DNA of 61,653 nt from SIG587 sp045531585 (lineage in GTDB: Bacteria > Bacillota > Clostridia > Oscillospirales > Acutalibacteraceae). Positions 25,627 to 34,372 of the stretch are shown here, one piece after another. The position numbers and the translations under genes are program-made. The DNA lies in assembly GCA_045531585.1 (NCBI GenBank), contig JAZSEH010000057.1, forward strand, positions 1-61,653. The letters run 5' to 3'. Every line of letters starts with the position of its first letter. The stretch's first letter is position 1. The notes under the pieces were generated by a model, which was given only the letters and a program-made list of their open reading frames with translations, searched no databases and was not told the origin of the DNA.

Positions 25627-26781
25627 TTATTCACCCTTTGCGTAGGTGGCGCAAAGGTTAAATTCCGTATCAAAAATATTTATATCGGCATCCTTGCCAA
25701 CTGTCAGACTTCCCTTACGGTCATAAACGTCTATATATTTTGCAGGGTTTACTGTAGCGCAGGGAATAAGTCTTTCAAAGGGTATACCTGTAAATCGATG
25801 CACGTTTTTAATGCTGTCACAAAGTCGCAGACAGCTTCCCGCAAGGCTATAGGGTCCGTCGTTATTATCAACCACAAGTCGGTCACCCAGATTTATAATG
25901 GGTACACCGCCAAGCTGGGTTTTACCCTCAGGCGTGCCCGATGCACCCACGTTATCGCTTATAAATATTACCTTATCGGCAGGCTTAAAGTGCATTAAAA
26001 TATTTATAAATTCCTTATTTACGTGGTAACCGTCGGCAATAAGCTCGGTATAAAGAGCATCGGTAAATACTGCGGTGCCCGATGCACCAATATCAAGGTG
26101 GGTCATTGTGCTCATTCCATTAAAGGTGTGGGTAACACCGCTCATGCCTGCCTCTACGCAAAGTGCGGCATCGGCATGAGTGGCCATAGTGTGCCCCATA
26201 GATGCCCTGACGCCCCTTGCCTTAAGGTGAGCAACGGCATTTGCCGCATTTTCCTTTTCGGGGGCAAGGGCAACCACCTTAAGGTGACCGTCTGCCGCCT
26301 CAATCATTCTATCAAGCTCAGCCGTGTCAACGTAGTCTCTTATAAAGGCAGGATTTTGTGCACCGGCCTTTTCACGGCTGAAGTACATACCCTCCGAGTA
26401 TATACCCACCGCCTCGGCAACTCCGCCTTGTGGCTGGGAGTTAATATAATCCTTTATGTAAGCAAGATTATTGAGAGTTTCCTCAAAACCACAAGTAAGG
26501 GTAGTGGGAAGAAAGGAGGTAACGCCGTGCTTTATAAGACATTTTGCAAGGGAGTCAATACTGCCTGTGGCTTCAAAACCCTCACGGCCGTGAATGTGTA
26601 TATCCACAAAGCCCGGTGTAATGAATTTGCCTGTGCAATCAATTATTTCGGCATCGTCAACAATTTCAGTGACCGGCAGTAATGCTTCGATTTTTTCGCC
26701 TTTTACAAGCAGATTAACACCTTTAAACTGTCCGTCCTCACAAAAAACCTGAGCGCCCTTAAATAGCTTTAAATTTTCCAT
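25627..26781 (-). CDS. nagA: N-acetylglucosamine-6-phosphate deacetylase
   Basis: A 384-aa amidohydrolase giving glucosamine-6-phosphate and acetate. GFVDIHIHGREGFEAT carries the metal-binding histidines, and SMGHTMATHADA, VTHTFNGMS and ISDNVGASG follow the NagA pattern. The start has GAGGTG. Transcription comes from a near-consensus promoter whose start overlaps a 40-bp palindrome, suggesting repressor control by amino sugars. Confidence 0.94.
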   Translation of the reverse strand: MENLKLFKGAQVFCEDGQFKGVNLLVKGEKIEALLPVTEIVDDAEIIDCTGKFITPGFVDIHIHGREGFEATGSIDSLAKCLIKHGVTSFLPTTLTCGFEETLNNLAYIKDYINSQPQGGVAEAVGIYSEGMYFSREKAGAQNPAFIRDYVDTAELDRMIEAADGHLKVVALAPEKENAANAVAHLKARGVRASMGHTMATHADAALCVEAGMSGVTHTFNGMSTMTHLDIGASGTAVFTDALYTELIADGYHVNKEFINILMHFKPADKVIFISDNVGASGTPEGKTQLGGVPIINLGDRLVVDNNDGPYSLAGSCLRLCDSIKNVHRFTGIPFERLIPCATVNPAKYIDVYDRKGSLTVGKDADINIFDTEFNLCATYAKGE

Positions 26782-26792
26782 AAAAGCACCTC

Positions 26793-26832
26793 TTCTTGGT
26801 ATTTATATCGGTAACGATATAAATGCCAAGAA
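26793..26832 (-). promoter_or_regulatory. Palindromic operator at the nagA promoter
   Basis: An inverted repeat with arms TTCTTGGTATTTATATCG and CGATATAAATGCCAAGAA, centre GTAA, one mismatch. It lies between the -10 box and the nagA ribosome binding site. Position and symmetry fit a repressor site. The regulator is not in the window. Confidence 0.75.
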
Positions 26833-26833
26833 T

Positions 26834-26862
26834 ATTATACTATATTTATAGGGTATTGTCAA
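26834..26862 (-). promoter_or_regulatory. Consensus sigma-A promoter of the nag operon
   Basis: On the minus strand TTGACA - 17 nt - TATAAT, a perfect match to consensus. Confidence 0.9.
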
Positions 26863-26873
26863 TAAAATAAGAA

Positions 26874-26908
26874 AAAAACCGTGTCGGGGAAGGACACGGT
26901 TTTTCTCT
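26874..26908. terminator. Terminator-like hairpin in a divergent intergenic region
   Basis: 12-bp stem AAAAACCGTGTC / GACACGGTTTTT with T tracts on both strands. The flanking genes diverge, so neither needs a terminator here. Confidence 0.8.
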
Positions 26909-27084
26909 TTAAGGGGTTTGAGGAGAGAATTCCTCATTTTGAGAGGAATATACCTGCGGGATGCGGCTTCCCGCTTGGTACGAGTATATAATAAACTATA
27001 TTTTTGAATTTTTAATGAACACGCCGTTAACAAATGTATAATTTTTTATTGCCGCGCTCAAACTATAACTCGGAGGCGAAAAAA
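26909..27084. other. Structured intergenic stretch, possible small RNA or leader
   Basis: The 303-bp gap between nagA and the M23 gene holds, besides the nag promoter and the terminator-like hairpin, further small inverted repeats: GAGGA / TCCTC, ATTCCTC / GAGGAAT and GCGGGA / TCCCGC. No ORF with a ribosome binding site was found. A GTATA - 15 nt - GCTCAAACTA string at 27036-27065 resembles a sigma-F promoter but lies very close to the SD. Confidence 0.4.
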
Positions 27085-27795
27085 ATGAATTATCACGAAA
27101 ATAAAAATTCAAAATTTGTAAAATTTATATCCGGAAAGGGCTTTTATGCTGTTTTAGCCCTGTGTATGGTTGCTATTGGAGTGGCAGGCTACGTGGCCAT
27201 GGCAAACTTAGGTGCAAAGGAGCCTGAAGAACAACCCTCCCCTTCGTCAGTATTCCAGCTTCCCGGCGGAATATCCCAAAACAGCACTATAAAAGAGGAT
27301 TCTCCCGTTGCAAACAGCACGCCGAGTCAGTCCTATGAAAGTGTAACGCAAAGCGTACCACAGGAGGTAAAAAAGCCTGTTGCATCTTACTTTGTGTTGC
27401 CTGTAACAGGGGAGATAATAAAGGATTTTTCCGATACCGAATTACAGTTTTCCAATACCTATGGCGATATGCGTATGCATGCAGGTGTGGATATTGCGCC
27501 AAACTCGGGAAATATTGTTAAAAGCGCAGGGGACGGCTATGTAACCGAGGTGGACGAAAGCCCTGACTACGGCAACGTTGTTACTATAGACCACGGAAAC
27601 GGTATTACGGCAAAATATTGCGGTCTTAAAAACGTTACCGTGAAAAAGAATTCGGGCGTTTCGGCGGGACAGGCCTTAGGTGAAATAGGCACCGTGCCCT
27701 GCGAATGTGTTGATAAGGCGCACCTTCATCTGGAAATTTATAAGGACGGCAAGGCCGTTTCTCCCTTTTCACTTATGGATAAGGTAGGAGAATAA
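27085..27795 (+). CDS. M23-family peptidase, SpoIIQ-like
   Basis: A 236-aa bitopic protein: a short cytoplasmic N-terminus, one membrane segment (about residues 18-38), a Ser/Pro/Gln-rich linker and a C-terminal LytM domain. The metal site appears intact, with HAGVDIA and HLHLE. This layout is that of SpoIIQ, which pairs with SpoIIIAH across the forespore-mother cell septum. Clostridial SpoIIQ proteins often keep a catalytic LytM domain, unlike that of B. subtilis. A vegetative M23 endopeptidase is the alternative. The start follows CGGAGG, and the open frame before it is ignored. Confidence 0.75.
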   Translation: MNYHENKNSKFVKFISGKGFYAVLALCMVAIGVAGYVAMANLGAKEPEEQPSPSSVFQLPGGISQNSTIKEDSPVANSTPSQSYESVTQSVPQEVKKPVASYFVLPVTGEIIKDFSDTELQFSNTYGDMRMHAGVDIAPNSGNIVKSAGDGYVTEVDESPDYGNVVTIDHGNGITAKYCGLKNVTVKKNSGVSAGQALGEIGTVPCECVDKAHLHLEIYKDGKAVSPFSLMDKVGE

Positions 27796-27804
27796 CAAAA
27801 TTCC

Positions 27805-27948
27805 TACTCCGAGTGCCGAAAAAGGCTTAAAAGCGAAAATTTATATTTTGAAATTCGAAGAATTTCACCTATAAAAAAGAAATACTGTCTTGCAGAAAAT
27901 TAACCCTTTCTACAAGACAGTTTATTCTTTTCTTTTTGGTCTGCGCTT
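27805..27948 (-). repeat. 3'-UTR modular hairpin element, copy C
   Basis: On the minus strand it begins 11 nt after the FAD gene stop with AAGCGCAGACCAAAAAGAAAA. The ACTGTCTTG / CAAGACAGT hairpin follows, then ATAGG, the GAAATTC TTC GAATTTC palindrome, and TTTTAAGCCTTTTTCGGCAC up to GGAGTA. The second half of hairpin 2 and the TCTGCATCTT end are missing. The element stops 10 bp from the convergent M23 gene. Confidence 0.8.
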
Positions 27949-27959
27949 AAATAGACAAT

Positions 27960-29330
27960 CTACTTAGTAATGCAGTCGGCTACATAAATTCCCATTGCAC
28001 CTGACTGAGAAAGTCCGCGGCAAATACCGCTGCCGTCACCTATAATATAGATGCCATCCACAAGCTCAAACTTGTTATTCATAAATACGGGACGAATGGA
28101 GTAGTATTTACTTTCGCAGCCGTAAAGCAGAGTGTCGTCGTTTGCAGTTCCCGGAGCCACCTTATCAAGAGCGTAGATGGTCTCGATAATATTTGTAAGT
28201 ATGCGGTGTGGAAGCACCAGAGAAAGGTCACCTGCCGTTGCCTTAAGGGTTGGGATAACGGTGTTTTGTGCCAGGCGGTGATCGTTTGTGCGTCTGCCCC
28301 TTATCAGGTCACCAAAGCGTTGAACAAGTACGGAATCCTTGCCTATCATATTAGCAAGGCGGGAAATGCTTTCGGCGTATTCGGTAGGCTGGTCAAACGG
28401 CTCGGTAAAGCGAATGCTTGAAAGAATTGCAAAGTTGCAGTTTTCAGTTTTCTTTTCTGCCTCGGCAAAGGAGTGACCGTTGGCGGTTATAATGCCGTGG
28501 TTGTTTTCGGCCGACACAAGGCCGCCCTTATTAAAGCAGAACATACGGCAACGGTCTTCAAAGGTTTTGGTTTTATAGAGAATTTTCGGCTCATAAATTC
28601 TGTCGGAAAATTCCTTCCAGATAATGTCCTTCATCTCAACGCGCACGCCGATATCTATATGGTTGGAGCGCATTTGCACGCCAAAGCTTTTGCAGAAATC
28701 CGAAACAAAATTTGCACCGCCGCGGCCTGTGGCAATAATTATTTTCTTGGCAAAAATCTGCTCGCCATTTGTGTATGAGAGGGTATAGCCGCCCTCGCTC
28801 TTTTCAACACTTTTACAGTCGTAGAAGGCAAGCAAATCGGTACCGTCTTCCTCTATGGCCTTTATAAGGTTGCCCATGGTTATAAAATTATTATCGGTAC
28901 CAAGATGTTTAACGTTCATATCCAACAGGCGAAGGTTATTTTGCAGGCACTTAAGCTTTAACTCCTCGTTGGATTTATAAACCTGAGGTATACCCGAGGT
29001 GCAGTAGGTGTTAAGTATCTTGTCAACCTCGTCAATATACTCATTGGCAACATCGTCACCAAGCTCCTCACCAAGGGTTCCGCCGTATGCGGTGCCAAGG
29101 TTAAACTTACCGTCGGAGAAGGCGCCTGCGCCTGCATAACCGCTGGTTATACTACAGTTTTTGCAGTGAACACAAGGACTGTTTTTACCTGCGGGGCAAC
29201 GGCGCTTTTCAAGTCTGTCGCCACGTTCGGTTATAACAATATTTAGGGTGTTGTCGTTTCTTTTTAAACGGTACGCTGCCATAAGACCGCCTATACCGCC
29301 GCCTATAATTGCTACATCATACTGCTTCAT
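27960..29330 (-). CDS. FAD-dependent oxidoreductase (uncharacterised COG2509 type)
   Basis: A 456-aa flavoprotein with an N-terminal dinucleotide-binding IGGGIGGLMAAYRL and a second IIATGRGG segment. A four-cysteine cluster CPAGKNSPCVHCKNC near residue 45 could bind a metal or an Fe-S centre. The C-terminal GDGSGICRGLSQSGAMG is the FAD-closing motif. Members are annotated as NAD(P)/FAD-dependent oxidoreductases of unknown substrate. It is the last gene of alr-yhaO-yhaN-FAD, 12 bp behind yhaN. Confidence 0.82.
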   Translation of the reverse strand: MKQYDVAIIGGGIGGLMAAYRLKRNDNTLNIVITERGDRLEKRRCPAGKNSPCVHCKNCSITSGYAGAGAFSDGKFNLGTAYGGTLGEELGDDVANEYIDEVDKILNTYCTSGIPQVYKSNEELKLKCLQNNLRLLDMNVKHLGTDNNFITMGNLIKAIEEDGTDLLAFYDCKSVEKSEGGYTLSYTNGEQIFAKKIIIATGRGGANFVSDFCKSFGVQMRSNHIDIGVRVEMKDIIWKEFSDRIYEPKILYKTKTFEDRCRMFCFNKGGLVSAENNHGIITANGHSFAEAEKKTENCNFAILSSIRFTEPFDQPTEYAESISRLANMIGKDSVLVQRFGDLIRGRRTNDHRLAQNTVIPTLKATAGDLSLVLPHRILTNIIETIYALDKVAPGTANDDTLLYGCESKYYSIRPVFMNNKFELVDGIYIIGDGSGICRGLSQSGAMGIYVADCITK

Positions 29331-29342
29331 TTTTAATCATCC

Positions 29343-31610
29343 TTACATTTTTGTAAAATTATTGTGACAGGTAAAGAAAATTATCTGCCTATCCTTAGAG
29401 TAATCCTTTAAAAATTCAATTCCACGCTGTGCTCTGGTATCATCGTAACGCTCAAAAACGTCATCAAGGAAAATGGGCATACAGCCAGCCTCGTTAAACA
29501 AAAGCTCACAAACAGCGAGGCGCAATGAAAAATATGCCTGATCCCTTGTGCCTGCACTCAGGTGCTCAACAAAGCGTTTTGTGTAGCTGTCCTCCTCAAC
29601 GGCCGTCATCTGAAGCTCCTTAGTAACGTAGGTCTCACTGTATCGGCCGCCTGTAAGCAGGGAGAATATGTCCTTAACCTTACCGTTAAGCTCACTGCCC
29701 CAGGTCATTCTAAGCTCATCACCTGCCTGCTCCATAACCTCCAGAGCAATGTCAATACTATTGCAAAAATCCTTTTGTGCTTCAAGCGTTTTGATAAGCT
29801 CGGTTATCTCACGCTCCACCTCTGCAGGTACGGGGAGGTCACTGTACTGCAGCTTTATATCGGAATTTATGCGCAAAATTTCCCCCTTGAGCAGATTTAT
29901 TCTGTTCTGTGCAGAGGTAATTTCACTTCGAAGCTCCTCACTGTCAGGGAGCTCCTCCGGAATATCGCCCATAGCCTCAAGCTCTGCCTTGGCACTGTTA
30001 GTATCACACCCAACGTTCTCACTTATGTAGGCAAGAGTGGTGGCGCAGGTGTGGTATTTTCTTATTGCCTCAACAAGAAGGTCAATATCATCACTTGGGA
30101 GATTTTCGATAAGACCTTTAAGCTGCTCCTTCATAAGGGCAAGCTCCTCACGGCGTTTTGCAAGCTCTTCCTGCTTTTGCGCAAAAAGCTGTCTTGCCGC
30201 CGCGTTTTTTGCCACGGCGTCGCTTTCAAGCTCCTCATAGGATTTTTGTTTTTCCTTTAATGCCGTTCTCTTATCCTGAAGCAGGCGGTATTGAGCCTTC
30301 TTTTCAAGCTGCTGCTCCTTGGCAGTTAAGAATTGTTCTCTTAAATCCCGTGCTCTTTTTTTGGCGGTGCTTTGGGAAACTACGGAGAATGCCGTACAAA
30401 TAAGTCCCGCTATTCCGCTTATAATGCATGGAACAAGTCCTGCAAGGAAGTAAAGTGCAACGGCGCCTGCAACAAGCACTGCACCAATAACACCAAGAAG
30501 TATAGGTGCCGCGCCTGCACTTACCTTAAAGCCGCTGTGGGCAGCCTTTTCAAGAGCGGCATCACCCCGACTTATCTCGGCCTCGGCCCGTGAAAGCTCC
30601 TCGTCAAGACTCATTATCTCAAGCATTACCTGCTTTTTGCCTTCAAAGGAAACCTCCTCATGGGTACCGTTAAATGCGGCAAGCTCTTCCTCAAGCCGTT
30701 CAATATCATCTGCGGCATTTTTAATTTTAAGCTTTCTTTCGCGGAGGGCGTCAATGTGATTTTCGCTTAACAGCTCGCCGTTTTTACAGGTTATATATAC
30801 CGATTTTCGGTTAAGGTCGTTAGCGGCGCTTATAAGCTCTCTAAGCTTTTTGGCCCTGTCAAGCTTCTCATTTTGGGAGAAAATAACATTAAGCTGTTCA
30901 AGCCTTTTTTCTTCACCCTCAAGCTCGGCTTTAAGTGAAGTGACCTTTTTCTCAAGCAGGGTCTTGCCGGTATATTTTTCTCTTATCTCTATAAGGTCGT
31001 TTTTAAGGTCGGCAAGGCGTGCCGCACCCTTATCGTAAATGCCTATCTTTCCGCCCTTGGACATAAAGGTGTGCTTTGCCTTTAAAAGGCGGTCGGAAAC
31101 TATCCTTGCAGAAGTATCCTCCTCACCTGTGGAAACAAGGTTGGAGAGGCGGTTGTTAATCTCACCAAGGGCCTCCTTGCCCGTAACGGTGTCGTTAAGG
31201 TTGCCTATAAAAAGACTTCGTTCAAAACAATCAAGACTGCAGCCGAAAATCTTTTCACCTAAAGTATCTCTGGGCGATATTTTTTCGGGCCTACCTCCCG
31301 ATTTTTCAAGGGTTATCCTGTCCCCCGAATTGGTGGAGGCAAACTCCCTTGCAAGACGGTAATCGGTACCCTTTAGCTCAAAATCAATATAGCCTTCACA
31401 TTTTTCACCGCTCCAGGGCAAATAATGCTCACGCTCGGCCCTGCCTGCGGCATTGTTAGGGGTGCCGTAGAACATCATTTTAATAAATGCCATAAGGGTG
31501 GTTTTACCGTACTCGTTATCACCGTACACAAGGTTAAAGCCCTCTGTAAAGTCACGTTCATAACGGCTTAGCTTACCAAAGGCACTTATGTATACACGCT
31601 TAATCTTCAA
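29343..31610 (-). CDS. YhaN-like AAA ATPase (SbcC/Rad50-type)
   Basis: A 755-aa SMC/Rad50-like ATPase. Walker A is GDNEYGKTTL near residue 33, then a long coiled coil interrupted by a hydrophobic pair of segments at about residues 370-420 (AAPILLGVIGAVLVAGAVAL and following). The C-terminus has the ABC signature-like LSAGTRDQAYFSLRLA and Walker B PIFLDDVFERYDD. This fits YhaN, which pairs with the YhaO nuclease-like protein encoded just upstream. The start is TTG 31610, 11 bp inside the yhaO 3' end, after GGTGAGGTGG. An in-frame ATG at 31679 would overlap far more. Confidence 0.85.
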   Translation of the reverse strand: MKIKRVYISAFGKLSRYERDFTEGFNLVYGDNEYGKTTLMAFIKMMFYGTPNNAAGRAEREHYLPWSGEKCEGYIDFELKGTDYRLAREFASTNSGDRITLEKSGGRPEKISPRDTLGEKIFGCSLDCFERSLFIGNLNDTVTGKEALGEINNRLSNLVSTGEEDTSARIVSDRLLKAKHTFMSKGGKIGIYDKGAARLADLKNDLIEIREKYTGKTLLEKKVTSLKAELEGEEKRLEQLNVIFSQNEKLDRAKKLRELISAANDLNRKSVYITCKNGELLSENHIDALRERKLKIKNAADDIERLEEELAAFNGTHEEVSFEGKKQVMLEIMSLDEELSRAEAEISRGDAALEKAAHSGFKVSAGAAPILLGVIGAVLVAGAVALYFLAGLVPCIISGIAGLICTAFSVVSQSTAKKRARDLREQFLTAKEQQLEKKAQYRLLQDKRTALKEKQKSYEELESDAVAKNAAARQLFAQKQEELAKRREELALMKEQLKGLIENLPSDDIDLLVEAIRKYHTCATTLAYISENVGCDTNSAKAELEAMGDIPEELPDSEELRSEITSAQNRINLLKGEILRINSDIKLQYSDLPVPAEVEREITELIKTLEAQKDFCNSIDIALEVMEQAGDELRMTWGSELNGKVKDIFSLLTGGRYSETYVTKELQMTAVEEDSYTKRFVEHLSAGTRDQAYFSLRLAVCELLFNEAGCMPIFLDDVFERYDDTRAQRGIEFLKDYSKDRQIIFFTCHNNFTKM

Positions 31611-32730
31611 TGCAGTCCACCTCACCTTCAAAGGCTTCAAGGGCAAGGGAGAGAGCGTTTTCAAGTGTCTCTCGCTCATCCTCCTTGGCGGCAGCTATTT
31701 TTTCAAGCATTTTTTTCACAAAAATACCCTTAAGGGTCTGCTCCTTGGCAAGAGATGTGTAGTCAGCCTCACGGCGCACCTTGTTTTTAAACTTGGCAAA
31801 GAAAACGTTGGCCGAAAGCTCAGCCACTATTTCATCCATATTCAGGGTAAGCTCCCTTGAAACGGTGCCTGTAAGTATTATTTTGTAAATATTTTCGGTG
31901 TAATCCTCACCGTAATTTTCCTTGAGCAACGATAGCACAGCTCTTGCCGCACCGGTGGAGGAGGTAACGCCTGTAATATCAGCCTCGCATACAATATGCA
32001 TTCTTGCGGCACAGGGAACAAGCTCAGCCTTTGCTTTGCCGTTTTTAAGGGTAACAAGATAAAAGCCCTTTTGGCCTGCCTCATCAAAGCCCTGTCCATC
32101 GGGACAGCCGCTGTAGGCATAATAAGTGTTGCCTGCCTTTTTAAGGGGCGTGGCGGAATGTACGTGACCTAAGGCAATATAATCCATACCGCTTTTCTCA
32201 ATAAATTCAGTAGGAATTGCCCTGTAGGCGCCACCGGAGTTTTCGGCATCACCGTGAAGCACCATTAGGTTAAAGTAATCATCCTGTGGTGGAGTATATT
32301 CAAAGTCGGTTATTTTATCCTCATATACGTTACTAAAGGAGCGGCCGTATATTCGTATCTTAGGCTCATCAAAGGAAAGCATGGTGTCCTTTGTGGGGAG
32401 CACCGTAACGTTTGGAGGAAGCTCACGGCTTAAAAAGGGCGAATCGGAGGTTAGCGGGTCGTGATTTCCTGCGGCGAAAATTATTTTTGTTTCGGGTATA
32501 TCACCAAAGGCGGAGAAAACCTCGTCAATTAAATATTCGTCAACACTGTTGCTGTCAAAAAGATCGCCTGCAATAATAAGAAAGGGAATACTATGCTCCT
32601 TGCAGTAGTGGGTAATGCGGCGGAAGGTTACAAGCACCTCGCTTCGCCTGCGTTGACCAAGGGTACCTAAATATCCGCATTGGGCGCCTATGTGCAGGTC
32701 AGCCGTATGTATAAAGGTTATTTCTTTCAT
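31600..32730 (-). CDS. YhaO/SbcD-like metallophosphoesterase (DNA repair exonuclease family)
   Basis: A 376-aa calcineurin-like phosphoesterase. TADLHIGAQ, IAGDLFDSNS, AAGNHDPLT and ALGHVH supply the two-metal site of Mre11/SbcD nucleases. With YhaN it likely forms an Mre11-Rad50-type complex acting on DNA ends. It starts with TAATG overlap on alr and ends overlapping yhaN. Confidence 0.88.
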   Translation of the reverse strand: MKEITFIHTADLHIGAQCGYLGTLGQRRRSEVLVTFRRITHYCKEHSIPFLIIAGDLFDSNSVDEYLIDEVFSAFGDIPETKIIFAAGNHDPLTSDSPFLSRELPPNVTVLPTKDTMLSFDEPKIRIYGRSFSNVYEDKITDFEYTPPQDDYFNLMVLHGDAENSGGAYRAIPTEFIEKSGMDYIALGHVHSATPLKKAGNTYYAYSGCPDGQGFDEAGQKGFYLVTLKNGKAKAELVPCAARMHIVCEADITGVTSSTGAARAVLSLLKENYGEDYTENIYKIILTGTVSRELTLNMDEIVAELSANVFFAKFKNKVRREADYTSLAKEQTLKGIFVKKMLEKIAAAKEDERETLENALSLALEAFEGEVDCIED

Positions 32731-33866
32731 TATTTTGTTCCTTTAACAGTAATGCGCGGTACCCGCTTGGTTATACCGCATACAAGCTCATAATGTATGG
32801 TGTCAATCAGCTTTGCAAGGTCACTCGCAGGCAGTTCCTTGCCAAAAAGAATTACCTCGTCGCCCTCGTTAATACCGTCAAGCCCGGTAATATCCACACA
32901 AAGCTGGTCCATACACACCTTTCCGATTATATCGGCTTTTTGTCCGTTTATAATTACGCAACCCTTGTTTGAAAGCAACCTTGGATATCCGTCAGCATAG
33001 CCTGCAGGAATGGTGGCAACACGGGTGGGCTTTTTCGCAGTATAGCTTCTGCCATAGCTCACCGTTTCTCCTGCCTTAATATCCTTTATAAAGGACACTA
33101 CCGATTTTAGCGTCATAACGGGAATAAGGCTTTGTGCACCGCAAAGCGCCGGAGCAGGGTCAAGGCCGTAAAGAATTATTCCTGGACGGCAGGCGTCAAG
33201 CCGCTTATCCTCATCAATAAGAAATGCGGCGGAGTTTGCACAATGGCAAAGTCCTGCATCGTAGCCTGCGGCCTTTATATTGTCAATACAGCGGCTAAAG
33301 CGGTTAAACTGAGCGGTGGTAAAACTGGCGTCCTCATCTCCGTCTCGGTCGCTTGCGGCAAAATGGGTAAATATGCCATCTGTCCTTAAAGCTTCAAGTG
33401 TATAAACGCTTAGTATTTCATCCATACCCTCAAGGGTATCGTCCCTTAGGTCAAAGCCTATGCGACCCATACCGGTGTCCACCTTAATATGAACACCTAC
33501 CTGTACGCCTTTTTCCCTTGCCATACGGTTAAGCTCACGGGCAAATTTTAGGGAGTAAACCGCCTGTGTTATCTTGTTTTCGGCAAGAATATCGGCCATT
33601 TCAGGTGGAGTGTAGCCCAAAATAAGAATATCTGCCGTAGCGGCAATGCTTCTTACCTCAAGCGCCTCCTCAATGTTAGATACCGCAAAGGCATCTGCAC
33701 CGCTGAGGGACAGCGCCTTTACAACGTCAGCAGTTCCGTGACCGTAGGCATTGGCCTTAACAACACAAAAGAGCTTTTTACCTGAGGCCTTTTCTTTTAT
33801 TAAATTGAAGTTATGTATCAGGGCGTCAATGTCTATCTCAGCCCAGGTGCGGTGTAAAAAATCCAT
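32730..33866 (-). CDS. alr: Alanine racemase
   Basis: A 378-aa PLP enzyme making D-alanine for peptidoglycan. The PLP lysine lies in VVKANAYGHG near residue 38, and the catalytic tyrosine region is AGETVSYGRSY. The start at 33866 (MDFLHR) follows TTGGAGGAG. It heads the alr-yhaO-yhaN-FAD unit with its own promoter. A spore-associated alanine racemase is a known variant, but this copy looks ordinary. Confidence 0.94.
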   Translation of the reverse strand: MDFLHRTWAEIDIDALIHNFNLIKEKASGKKLFCVVKANAYGHGTADVVKALSLSGADAFAVSNIEEALEVRSIAATADILILGYTPPEMADILAENKITQAVYSLKFARELNRMAREKGVQVGVHIKVDTGMGRIGFDLRDDTLEGMDEILSVYTLEALRTDGIFTHFAASDRDGDEDASFTTAQFNRFSRCIDNIKAAGYDAGLCHCANSAAFLIDEDKRLDACRPGIILYGLDPAPALCGAQSLIPVMTLKSVVSFIKDIKAGETVSYGRSYTAKKPTRVATIPAGYADGYPRLLSNKGCVIINGQKADIIGKVCMDQLCVDITGLDGINEGDEVILFGKELPASDLAKLIDTIHYELVCGITKRVPRITVKGTK

Positions 33867-33900
33867 ACATACTCCTCCAAGCATTATTGCATACATAATT

Positions 33901-33929
33901 ATTATATCATAACTTTATTCTTTTTGCAA
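33901..33929 (-). promoter_or_regulatory. Sigma-A promoter of alr operon
   Basis: On the minus strand TTGCAA - 17 nt - TATAAT. The -35 box lies inside the end of the upstream membrane-protein gene. Confidence 0.8.
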
Positions 33930-34304
33930 ACCTATATTGATGCGCTTTTCACATATTTTTGCAAGGGGAACAAAGGCAATGCATAAAATGCCCCAAAAAA
34001 GGGAGTAAAGAGGGCAAACCTGACCTAAAATATTAAAGGGCATATTGCTGTAATCCCATACCTTTTTCTTTAGTATCAGATTAAAAATAATACCGAAAAC
34101 AAGCTCTACGGCAGTTACTGCAAGGCTTCCCAGTAAAAAGATTTTAAACCACTGCTCTTTCCTGAAGCGTTTGCCTATGGCCGAGAAAATATTAAAGCAT
34201 ATTCCCCCGGCAAAAAGCATTGAAATATGGGTATACCCACGCCAGATGACCTCAATAAGACCGTAACCTATACCGCCTATAAGAAAAAGAATACATTTTT
34301 TCAA
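33915..34304 (-). CDS. Small membrane protein, putative ABC-transporter type IV (CmpB-like) family
   Basis: A protein of about 129 aa with four membrane segments, starting KKCILFLIGGIGYGLIEVIW and including LFAGGICFN and LYSLFWGILCIAFVPLA. The layout matches the small CmpB-like family common in Clostridia, whose function is unknown. The start is uncertain. TTG 34304 is a reasonable choice because upstream codons run into the ychF terminator. Confidence 0.6.
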   Translation of the reverse strand: MKKCILFLIGGIGYGLIEVIWRGYTHISMLFAGGICFNIFSAIGKRFRKEQWFKIFLLGSLAVTAVELVFGIIFNLILKKKVWDYSNMPFNILGQVCPLYSLFWGILCIAFVPLAKICEKRINIGLQKE

Positions 34305-34338
34305 AATTAAACACCCAAAATGTATTGTGCGCAAAAAA

Positions 34339-34362
34339 AGCACCCGAATACGGGTGCTGAAA
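34339..34362 (-). terminator. Terminator of ychF
   Basis: AGCACCCG / CGGGTGCT stem with loop AATA and T runs on both strands. Confidence 0.85.
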
Positions 34363-34372
34363 AATTTTTTAT

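Noticed and set aside
26023..26682. 219-aa plus-strand open frame inside nagA
   Set aside because: Antisense shadow of a gene with intact motifs.
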